Shown: positions 7,036-12,991 of the stretch, one piece after another
Numbering within the stretch: position 1 is the stretch's first letter
How the letters are laid out: the number at the start of each line of letters is the position of its first letter
NCBI GenBank assembly: GCA_030669465.1
Contig: DAOVDN010000007.1
Span: forward strand, 1-12,991
Length of the DNA stretch: 12,991 bases
Source: Desulfobacterales bacterium
GTDB taxonomy: Bacteria > Desulfobacterota > Desulfobacteria > Desulfobacterales > ETH-SRB1
Reading direction: 5' to 3'
Made by a program: the position numbers and the translations under genes
The notes under the pieces: generated by a model
Database searches by the model: none
Told to the model about the DNA's origin: nothing
The model's input: the letters and a program-made list of their open reading frames with translations, nothing else

Positions 7036-8198
7036 TATTTTTTAAATTTCATTTTAAACAAATTAAGAAACGAATCGATCTTTATCGAACGCTCATTTGC
7101 TGTTCTTACAAGAAGAAAGAGACCTATGCCGCCCATTACAATATTTGGAATCCACATCCCTATCACAGGCGGATAGATACCTGCTTCACCAAAAACCAAT
7201 CCTGCGGAGAGGAGCAGATAATAAAAAAGAAACAGAATAAGACCGAGCACCAGACCAAATGACCGCTTTGCGGACTTCGACTGTATACCCAAAGGAACAG
7301 CGAGAAGCCCGAGTGCAAAACATGCAAAAGGGATTGAAAATTTTTTGTGAAATTCTATCAGTGTCGAATAGTATTGAACATCTTTTCTATCAGCATTTTT
7401 TAAATACTTGCGCAACTGGGCAAGAGTCATTTCCTTTTCATCTTTCATGCCCCCTCCTGCTGCAGAAGCAACCTTTTTAAGATCAAGGTTTATGTCATAG
7501 GTATCAAAATTTATTGAATGTACTACCTTCTGCTCAAAATCGACCTGATTAATTGTTCCATTATGCAGCCGCAGGTGAAAAACGAATTTGCCAGGTTCAC
7601 TAAACAGCTCCCCCTTTGGTGCTGCTACAGTACTGACAATGTTTTTTGTCCTTTGATCTTCAATAAAAACATCTATAAGCGTATTGCTTTTTAAATCTAT
7701 CTTATTCGCATAAAGCATCACGCCCTTAAAAGAGTCATTGAAAGTCCTTTCTTTGAGCCCGATATTAACATTGGATGTAGCTGCTTTAAATGCAAGTTCT
7801 TTAAAAGACGCTCTTCCCCACGGCAATCCATAAATAGTCATAAAACCTGTAAGCAGACATCCCATAAGGCAAAACAAAAATACAGGAACAAGCAGCCCGT
7901 AAATATTCATGCCTGCGGCCTTAATGGCGATGATCTCGTTATCACTTGACAATCTAAGGAAGGTAAGAAGAATAGCCATCATGACTGACATGGGAATCAC
8001 AAATTCAAGGAAATGGGGCATGGAATAGACAAGCATCAAAAAGACAGCAGATATGCCAAGTTTGTAATTTACAATCAGATTTGTAATATCGAGTATCTTT
8101 GCCATCAGAAAAATAAAGGTAAAAAACACCGTGTTGATGGCAAAAGGCGGGATCATCTCCCTGAATAAATATCTGCTTACAATTGAGTTGATTTTCAT
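7035..8198 (-). CDS. lptF: LPS export permease LptF (YjgP/YjgQ family)
   Basis: The 387-residue protein is the first of two adjacent YjgP/YjgQ permeases and most likely LptF, partner of LptG in LPS extraction from the inner membrane. Three N-terminal membrane segments (about 15-37, 50-80, 98-122) contain the S-D-N-E-I-I-A-I-K-A-A-G coupling-helix sequence that meets the LptB ATPase. A beta-rich periplasmic part follows (about 125-280), then three C-terminal helices ending at about residue 370. The ATP-binding partner LptB is not in this window. The ATG at 8198 lies 17 bp after the msbA stop. The nearest purine-rich stretch (AAGG) is too far upstream to be a typical ribosome site, so coupling to msbA translation is plausible. 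Confidence 0.9.
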   Translation of the reverse strand: MKINSIVSRYLFREMIPPFAINTVFFTFIFLMAKILDITNLIVNYKLGISAVFLMLVYSMPHFLEFVIPMSVMMAILLTFLRLSSDNEIIAIKAAGMNIYGLLVPVFLFCLMGCLLTGFMTIYGLPWGRASFKELAFKAATSNVNIGLKERTFNDSFKGVMLYANKIDLKSNTLIDVFIEDQRTKNIVSTVAAPKGELFSEPGKFVFHLRLHNGTINQVDFEQKVVHSINFDTYDINLDLKKVASAAGGGMKDEKEMTLAQLRKYLKNADRKDVQYYSTLIEFHKKFSIPFACFALGLLAVPLGIQSKSAKRSFGLVLGLILFLFYYLLLSAGLVFGEAGIYPPVIGMWIPNIVMGGIGLFLLVRTANERSIKIDSFLNLFKMKFKK

Positions 8199-8215
8199 AA
8201 AGATTACAGTTCGCC

Positions 8216-9970
8216 TTAATCTTTGCCGTTATTGAACTGCAACTGATAAAGCTTGTAATATTCTTCCTGGAGGGCGATCAACTCGTCATGCTTTCCCTCT
8301 TCCACAATCCGGCCACCTACAATGACAACGATTCTGTTGGCATAACCGATGGTTGAAAGCCTGTGGGCAATGACAAAGGTAGTGCGCCCTTTCATCAGAT
8401 TTTCAAGTGCCTTCTGGACCAGCATCTCCGACTCTGTATCGAGTGAAGAGGTGGCCTCGTCAAGGATTAATATTGGAGCATCCTTTAGCAAAGCACGCGC
8501 TATACAGATCCTCTGTTTTTCTCCACCGGAAAGACGCCCGCCTAATTCGCCTATTGTCGTGTCGAACTTATCAGGAAAGCTTTGGATAAAATCATATGCA
8601 TAAGCAGCCTTTGCAGCGTTTTCTATCTCTTTATCAGATGCTTCTCTGTTACCATAGGCAATATTATTTCTGACAGTATCATTGAAAAGTATAGGCTCCT
8701 GGGTAACTATTGCCATCTGCCTGCGAAGCGAAGATATTGAAGCCTCTCTTATATCAATTCCGTCGATCAAAATGGCTCCTTTGCTTACATCATAGAATCT
8801 TGGTATCAGATTAACAAGAGAGGTTTTTCCGCCGCCGCTCATTCCAACCAGCGCCAGAATCTCCCCTGCCCCGATATCCAGATTAATACTCTTTAAAACC
8901 ATTACATCATCATATTTGAAAAAGACATCTCTAAAAGTTACCCTGTGATATCCCGGTTTAATTACCAGAGGGTTTTCCTGCTCTATGATATCCGATTTCT
9001 TTTCTATGATATCATAGACCCTGTCTAAAGCGGCAAGCCCTTGCTGAACCGCATTATTGAGTCCGCTTAATTTTTTTACAGGATCATAGAGCATAAGAAC
9101 GGCAGCCATAAAAGAAAAAAACGTTCCTGGTGTGGAAGTTCCGGTGATCACCTGGCGGCCGCCGTACCATATGATAAAAGCTATCCCAAGCCCTCCAAGA
9201 AATTCCATGACAGGCGAGGATAGAGATCTGGCTATCACTGCCTTCATCTCAATTTTAAAAAAGCTGAGAGTCTTTTCAGAAAAACGTTTTTTTTCGTACG
9301 GCTCCATCCCAAAAGCCTTGACTATCTTGTTTCCGGCAAACGTTTCATGCAGAAAGGAACTCATATCGGCCATGGATTCCTGGCACCCTGTACTGATCCT
9401 GCGCACACGCCTTCCGAATTCCACAATAGGAAAAAAGGCTATCGGCAAGATAATAAATGCAAAAAGAGCCATTTTCCAATCCCTGTAGAAGATGACCATT
9501 GTCAAAGCAATTATGGTAAAGGAATCTTTCAATGATCCTGTGACCGCAGTAGAAACCATGGTCTTGATGATATTGACGTCATTGGTAATGCGCGACATCA
9601 GAACGCCTGTCCTTTCTTTCTGGAAAAAAGAGAGCGGAAGATCCTGAATATGGTCGTAAAGACTGTTCCTGAGGCGCCTTATGATGCTCTCTCCAACATA
9701 ATTCATAAGATATTCCTGGCCATACATCCCAACGCCGCGCAAAAAGTATATAATAATAACCGCAACCGGGATCATTTTAAGCATCCTGACATCTTTATTG
9801 AAAAATATATCATCAAGAACAGGTTTTACCAAAAAGGCCGTAGCAGAAGTTGCGGCAGCTATAACCAGCATGCATACCATTGCAAGAAAAAGCCTTAAAC
9901 GGTTGTCTTTTATAAGAAACAATAGATGCCTATGTCTCTTTTTTATTGTGGGTAGTGATATTTTTTTCAT
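8216..9970 (-). CDS. msbA: Lipid A export ABC transporter MsbA
   Basis: MsbA flips core-lipid A from the inner to the outer leaflet of the inner membrane using ATP, working as a homodimer. The 584-residue protein has a six-helix transmembrane domain (about 20-310) and a complete nucleotide-binding domain. Motifs seen are Walker A G376-M-S-G-G-G-K382-T, Q-loop VTQEP, signature L480-S-G-G-E484, Walker B ILILD504-E505, D-loop SSLD, and the switch histidine in VIAH536. The transmembrane domain has the family's F-x-K-E-R-T-G-x-L-M-S-R-I-T-N-D loop. Length agrees with E. coli MsbA (582). ATG at 9970 was chosen over an in-frame TTG at 9976. The TTG overlaps the stop of the previous gene, while the ATG begins 2 bp after it. 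Neighbours (lpxB, lptF/G, waaA) support LPS rather than drug export. Confidence 0.94.
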   Translation of the reverse strand: MKKISLPTIKKRHRHLLFLIKDNRLRLFLAMVCMLVIAAATSATAFLVKPVLDDIFFNKDVRMLKMIPVAVIIIYFLRGVGMYGQEYLMNYVGESIIRRLRNSLYDHIQDLPLSFFQKERTGVLMSRITNDVNIIKTMVSTAVTGSLKDSFTIIALTMVIFYRDWKMALFAFIILPIAFFPIVEFGRRVRRISTGCQESMADMSSFLHETFAGNKIVKAFGMEPYEKKRFSEKTLSFFKIEMKAVIARSLSSPVMEFLGGLGIAFIIWYGGRQVITGTSTPGTFFSFMAAVLMLYDPVKKLSGLNNAVQQGLAALDRVYDIIEKKSDIIEQENPLVIKPGYHRVTFRDVFFKYDDVMVLKSINLDIGAGEILALVGMSGGGKTSLVNLIPRFYDVSKGAILIDGIDIREASISSLRRQMAIVTQEPILFNDTVRNNIAYGNREASDKEIENAAKAAYAYDFIQSFPDKFDTTIGELGGRLSGGEKQRICIARALLKDAPILILDEATSSLDTESEMLVQKALENLMKGRTTFVIAHRLSTIGYANRIVVIVGGRIVEEGKHDELIALQEEYYKLYQLQFNNGKD

Positions 9971-9972
9971 AA

Positions 9973-10653
9973 TCAAGATATATTATGACCAAAATAGTGG
10001 TCTGCATCAAAGGTAATACGGCAAAGCTCCTTTTCAAGGATAGCCAGACATCTGTCTTCCTCATCCCTGCCGGCATCTTGCGGAACATATACAGGATCAC
10101 CGTAAACAGCCATACATTTTGTAAATGGACAAGGGAGAATAAAGCGATCCCAGCTTGCAAAAATCTTGATCTTCTTTGCGCTATAGCTAACTGGCAGAAT
10201 CGGATATCCGGTCTTTTTTGCCAGGATAATCACCCCGGGCTGGACTTTAAACCTTGGCCCCTGCGGCCCGTCCGGTATAATCGCAGCAGGCCTTTTTCTC
10301 TCTTTAAGCTTCTTAATCAGTGTTGCAAGAGCCCTGAGTCCCCCTCTTGTGGTTGATCCACGAATAGTTTCATGCCCCTGTCTCTGCAGAACCCGTGCGA
10401 TAATCTCGCCGTCTTCCGACTGGCTCACAAGGATTGCCGCATCAAGCCACTTGTACATGTAGTTGAAAAGCAGCATCCTTGAATGCCAGAATGCAAATAT
10501 AAATTTTCCGGACGAAATAATGGGCTTTACTTTATCAAATCCTTTTGAATCGATCTTCATTGTACAAAAAAGAAGGTCAATAAAAAACCTGCCGAGAATA
10601 CCGACAAGATTCCATTTAATCTCAGAAATTGCGTTTTTTTCTTTTAAGTACAT
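9973..10653 (-). CDS. DUF374 family lysophospholipid acyltransferase-like protein
   Basis: This 226-residue protein belongs to the DUF374 branch of the LPLAT acyltransferase superfamily, often found between lpxB and msbA in LPS clusters of this kind. A hydrophobic N-terminal segment (about 14-32) precedes F-W-H57-S-R, the probable catalytic histidine region. Then come VSQSEDGE (76-83), the R-G-S-T-T-R-G-G block (98-105), and I-P-D-G-P-Q-G-P-R (126-134), the most characteristic DUF374 motif. It may acylate lipid A or a related glycolipid, but the substrate is not established. The frame also opens at an ATG at 10725. The extra 24 residues translate repeat sequence, so ATG 10653 is preferred; GAAGGG lies just before it. 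The stop codon is 2 bp from the msbA ATG. Confidence 0.85.
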   Translation of the reverse strand: MYLKEKNAISEIKWNLVGILGRFFIDLLFCTMKIDSKGFDKVKPIISSGKFIFAFWHSRMLLFNYMYKWLDAAILVSQSEDGEIIARVLQRQGHETIRGSTTRGGLRALATLIKKLKERKRPAAIIPDGPQGPRFKVQPGVIILAKKTGYPILPVSYSAKKIKIFASWDRFILPCPFTKCMAVYGDPVYVPQDAGRDEEDRCLAILEKELCRITFDADHYFGHNIS

Positions 10654-10655
10654 AG

Positions 10656-10668
10656 CGCCCTTCGGGCG
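10656..10668 (-). promoter_or_regulatory. Small hairpin covering the ribosome site of the DUF374 gene
   Basis: In the mRNA sense, CGCCC-GAA-GGGCG forms a 5-bp GC stem ending 2 nt before the ATG at 10653. The only Shine-Dalgarno-like sequence, GAAGGG, lies in its loop and 3' arm. If folded, it would hide the ribosome site. It could equally be part of the dispersed repeat that fills this gap. Confidence 0.35.
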
Positions 10669-10669
10669 A

Positions 10670-10878
10670 GCTGATAGCTGATAACTAATAGCTGTTGAGC
10701 TTATCAGCTTTAGTAGTGTGGGCATTGCCCACCATTTTCGGCTTAAATAAGCTGATTTCCCGGTTTCAACAGAAAATTCAGGATACCGACTATGTTATCG
10801 CACAATGCCAGAACGGGTTTTAAAATGGGCAGAATACTTTAACTTTAGGCATTTTAGGCACTTTAGCTCACTTTAGGC
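10670..10878. repeat. Intergenic island with two different tandem arms
   Basis: The gap between lpxB and the DUF374 gene (10654-10884) has AGCTGATAGCTGATAAC-type 8-bp units at 10670-10695. At 10842-10878 it has about four 9-bp ACTTTAGGC-like units, ending 6 bp from the lpxB stop. The two arms belong to different repeat types and are not inverted copies of each other, unlike the other islands. The palindrome at 10718-10739 lies between them. No gene is seen. Confidence 0.7.
10718..10739. repeat. Palindromic repeat, copy 2
   Basis: These 22 bp are identical to 6971-6992 and centre on GTGGGCATTGCCCAC. An ATG inside the palindrome (10725) opens the spurious N-terminal extension of the DUF374 frame. 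Confidence 0.85.
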
Positions 10879-10884
10879 GTTTTT

Positions 10885-12105
10885 TTACAACATGCTCAAA
10901 GCTATATCAGCAACACGCTCTGAAGCGCCTGGTCCGCCAAGCACATCTCTTATGCCAAGGATCTCGTTTTTTAACCTTTCAAGACCCTGAGCATCACTTA
11001 ACATATTAAATGCCGTATCTGCTATATTCTCAGGAGATGCTTTGTCCTGCAGCAGCTCAGGAACAATATTTTTACCCGCAATAAGGTTTACAAGGCTGAT
11101 ATTTTTAACCCGAATCAAAGCCCTCCCAAGCCAGTAAGTTACAGAAGACATCTTGTAAATGATTATCATAGGAATACCGGAAATTGCGGCCTCCAGGGTA
11201 ACGGTACCGGATGCGGCGACAACAAGTCTGCACCTTTTAAAGACTTTTTCCACGCCGTCGCATTCAAGCTCAAAATCAGCAGCGCTTTTGTATTTCTCAA
11301 TCAGCTCTTCCACGTATTTTCTTTCCGCAGATGGTACGAGCGAAATGATGAATTTTACCTTCCTGATCCGTCCGGCAAGATTTCGCGCTGCATCAAGCAT
11401 CACAGGAAGATGCCGCTCAATTTCCCTGTCACGGGAACCCGGCAAAAGCCCTATTGCAAGAATATCTTCATCTCCTTTTTTGAACTCTGCCTGCCCGCCA
11501 TCGCGAGCCATACTCAATGCTCTTAGTCTTTTCGTTGACTTGCTCAGGCGAGGCAGGCGGGCCTGCCCACCGTCACAAGTTTTGGAATTTGTGTCGAGCA
11601 AAGGATGACCCACAAATGTGACAGGAATTTCATGTTTTTTATAAAAATCCTCCTCAAATGGGAGAATAACAGCCACATGATCTACGAGCTTCCCGATCTT
11701 CTTTACACGGCCCGGTCTCCATGCCCAAACCTGAGGACTGATATAGTAAAGCACAGGTACGCCTAACTTTTTTGCGGTGGCTGCGACGCGAAGATTAAAA
11801 TCAGGAAAATCTATCAGTATAAGAAGATCAGGGCGAAGGCTTTTAAGAAGCTTTTTGATAAGTGCCATTCCTCTAAAGAGATTCGGCAGCCTGGAAAATA
11901 CCTCGGTTATCCCCACAACAGCAAGCTCTGAAGCATCAACTAAAATTCTGACCCCTGCATCTTTGAGAGCCTGCCCGCCTATCCCGCAAAAAAACAGGTC
12001 TTTGTTTTTTTTACGCATAGCCATTACAAGCTTTGACCCGTGAAGATCGCCGGAAGCTTCACCAGCTATAATTGCGACACATTTTTGTTCTATAAACCGG
12101 CCCAT
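10885..12105 (-). CDS. lpxB: Lipid-A-disaccharide synthase LpxB
   Basis: LpxB joins UDP-2,3-diacylglucosamine and lipid X into the beta-1,6 disaccharide of lipid A as a peripheral inner-membrane enzyme (GT19). The 406-residue protein shows the family landmarks in order. These are A-G-E-A-S-G-D20-L-H-G, G-I-G-G-Q-A-L-K-D-A-G (41-51), I-D99-F-P-D-F-N with the conserved aspartate, and Y-I-S-P-Q-V-W-A-W-R (121-130). G-H-P-L-L-D (166-171), G-L-L-P-G-S-R (219-225) and the C-terminal A-S-G-T-V-T-L-E motif follow. It is about 24 residues longer than E. coli LpxB (382). The excess is an insertion at about 173-208, between the two Rossmann-like halves, made of repeat sequence. It starts 7 bp after the oxidoreductase stop, with no strong Shine-Dalgarno sequence, so it is probably coupled. 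Confidence 0.95.
   Translation of the reverse strand: MGRFIEQKCVAIIAGEASGDLHGSKLVMAMRKKNKDLFFCGIGGQALKDAGVRILVDASELAVVGITEVFSRLPNLFRGMALIKKLLKSLRPDLLILIDFPDFNLRVAATAKKLGVPVLYYISPQVWAWRPGRVKKIGKLVDHVAVILPFEEDFYKKHEIPVTFVGHPLLDTNSKTCDGGQARLPRLSKSTKRLRALSMARDGGQAEFKKGDEDILAIGLLPGSRDREIERHLPVMLDAARNLAGRIRKVKFIISLVPSAERKYVEELIEKYKSAADFELECDGVEKVFKRCRLVVAASGTVTLEAAISGIPMIIIYKMSSVTYWLGRALIRVKNISLVNLIAGKNIVPELLQDKASPENIADTAFNMLSDAQGLERLKNEILGIRDVLGGPGASERVADIALSML
11489..11576. repeat. In-frame repeat insertion within lpxB
   Basis: GCCTGCCCGCCATC (11489-11502) and GCCTGCCCACCGTC (11561-11574) are direct copies 72 bp apart. Each encodes D-G-G-Q-A on the minus strand (residues 178-182 and 202-206). 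Next to the second copy, GGCAGGC-GG-GCCTGCC (11552-11567) forms a palindrome. The 24-codon spacing keeps the frame open. The 24 extra codons match the excess length over E. coli LpxB. Confidence 0.65.
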
Positions 12106-12112
12106 AAGATCA

Positions 12113-12991
12113 TCAGCCCAAAAAACGGCTCTTAGTATAATCGATTTGCTCCATAATATTTAAAGCCAGCTTTAAAGCATCACGCCCCATCCGGCCTGTA
12201 ACTTCCGGGGATTCACGTCTCTTTACAGCTTTTACAAAGGATTTTAATTCATCTTTAAGGGCATCGCCATTTGAAAAAGAGCGCTGTTTGATCTCCATGC
12301 CGGGTATCAAGCCATTAGAACCTTCGCCGCTTTGCCGGATAATAGTTATTTCATGATTTGCAAAATCTAAGGATACGTATGCATCCTTTTGAAACAACCT
12401 GATTTTCCTTTCATTTTTGGTTGAAATTCTACTTGCCGTCACATTAGCAATACATCCATTTGCAAATTCAAGCCGCGCATTTGCAATATCAACATGCTCG
12501 GAAATTACAGGGATACCTGACGCGTGAACGCTCTTTATGTCCGACCTGACAAAGTTAAGTATAATATCGATATCATGTATCATAAGATCAAGCACCACAC
12601 TCACGTCAGTGCAACGCTCCTTGTAGATACTCAAACGATGTGACTCTATAAACATCGGCTTCTTAATAATATCCTTCGAAGCTGTAATAGCCGGATTAAA
12701 CCTTTCAAGATGTCCCGCCTGAATAACAAGGCCCTTTGATTCTGAAATCTTAATCAGCTCATCAGCCTCCTCAAGGCTGGTTGTCATAGGCTTTTCAATA
12801 AGAACATTAACATTATTTTCCAAAAAATCCCTGGCAACAGCAAAATGGGCAGGTGTAGGAACAGCAATGCTTACAGCATCGACTTTCCCAAAAAGATCCT
12901 TATAGTTTGGATATGCATTTGTACCAAGCTTCTCTGCTATATTCTCGGCTCGTGATCTATTGATATCGACAACCCCGACAAGATCAACATC
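12113..12991 (-). CDS. Gfo/Idh/MocA family oxidoreductase, N-terminus outside window
   Basis: The frame stays open from the stop at 12113 to the right edge, giving 292 residues; the first part of the Rossmann fold is missing. Visible are the end of the NAD-binding beta-alpha-beta unit (V-D-L-V-G-V-V-D-I-N), V-S-I-A-V-P-T-P-A-H, and the family's E66-K-P68 motif containing the catalytic lysine. The C-terminal beta-sheet domain includes L-M-I-H-D-I-D. Members catalyse NAD(P)-linked oxidation or reduction of sugars. Directly upstream of lpxB, it may oxidise UDP-GlcNAc at C3 as GnnA does, which would lead to 3-amino lipid A. No aminotransferase partner (GnnB) is in view. Gfo/Idh genes occupy this position in other Desulfobacterota clusters too, as far as I recall. 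Family is certain, role is inference. Confidence 0.88.
   Translation of the reverse strand, partial: DVDLVGVVDINRSRAENIAEKLGTNAYPNYKDLFGKVDAVSIAVPTPAHFAVARDFLENNVNVLIEKPMTTSLEEADELIKISESKGLVIQAGHLERFNPAITASKDIIKKPMFIESHRLSIYKERCTDVSVVLDLMIHDIDIILNFVRSDIKSVHASGIPVISEHVDIANARLEFANGCIANVTASRISTKNERKIRLFQKDAYVSLDFANHEITIIRQSGEGSNGLIPGMEIKQRSFSNGDALKDELKSFVKAVKRRESPEVTGRMGRDALKLALNIMEQIDYTKSRFLG

Noticed and set aside
9971..9976. TTG start for msbA at 9976
   Set aside because: An ATG two codons later gives the usual MsbA length. A TTG start would be chosen only for its overlap with the previous stop.
10654..10725. N-terminal extension of the DUF374 protein from the ATG at 10725
   Set aside because: The extra 24 codons translate the palindrome and the AGCTGATA units. 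The family normally begins at the hydrophobic segment that follows 10653.

Overview
The window is a long stretch of a lipid A / lipopolysaccharide (LPS) operon, with every recognisable gene on the minus strand, so transcription runs from high to low coordinates. The gene content and order (Gfo/Idh/MocA oxidoreductase, lpxB, DUF374 acyltransferase, msbA, lptF, lptG, waaA, lpxK, WaaE-like glycosyltransferase, LpxL-like acyltransferase, waaF) resemble LPS clusters of Desulfobacterota (the former Deltaproteobacteria). The moderately AT-rich coding sequence and the repeat-filled intergenic gaps fit a Desulfobacterales-type genome. This assignment is an inference from layout, not a proven taxonomy.

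Layout in the direction of transcription: 12991-12113 oxidoreductase (5' end outside the window); 12105-10885 lpxB; 10653-9973 DUF374 acyltransferase; 9970-8216 msbA; 8198-7035 lptF; 6915-5836 lptG; 5683-4367 waaA; 4073-2895 lpxK; 2898-2146 glycosyltransferase; 1704-799 LpxL-like acyltransferase; 634-251 a GxxExxY-type PD-(D/E)XK protein; 141-1 the N-terminus of a heptosyltransferase (waaF-like). Together the genes make the lipid A disaccharide (LpxB), phosphorylate it (LpxK), add Kdo (WaaA) and a secondary acyl chain (LpxL-like), start the core (glycosyltransferase, WaaF), flip it across the inner membrane (MsbA) and pull it toward the outer membrane (LptF/LptG).

The unusual part is between the genes. 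Every gap longer than about 20 bp is filled by an island of short tandem units. Five of the six islands have an arm at one end whose inverted copy lies at the other end. Several islands run from at or near the upstream stop codon to within 4-11 bp of the next start codon, leaving no room for an ordinary Shine-Dalgarno (SD) site. The largest compact one (153-751) carries the GxxExxY gene between inverted repeats matching at 33 of 35 positions and looks like a small mobile cassette. lpxB also contains an in-frame, repeat-derived insertion of about 24 codons. No RNA genes, CRISPR arrays or convincing promoters or terminators were seen.
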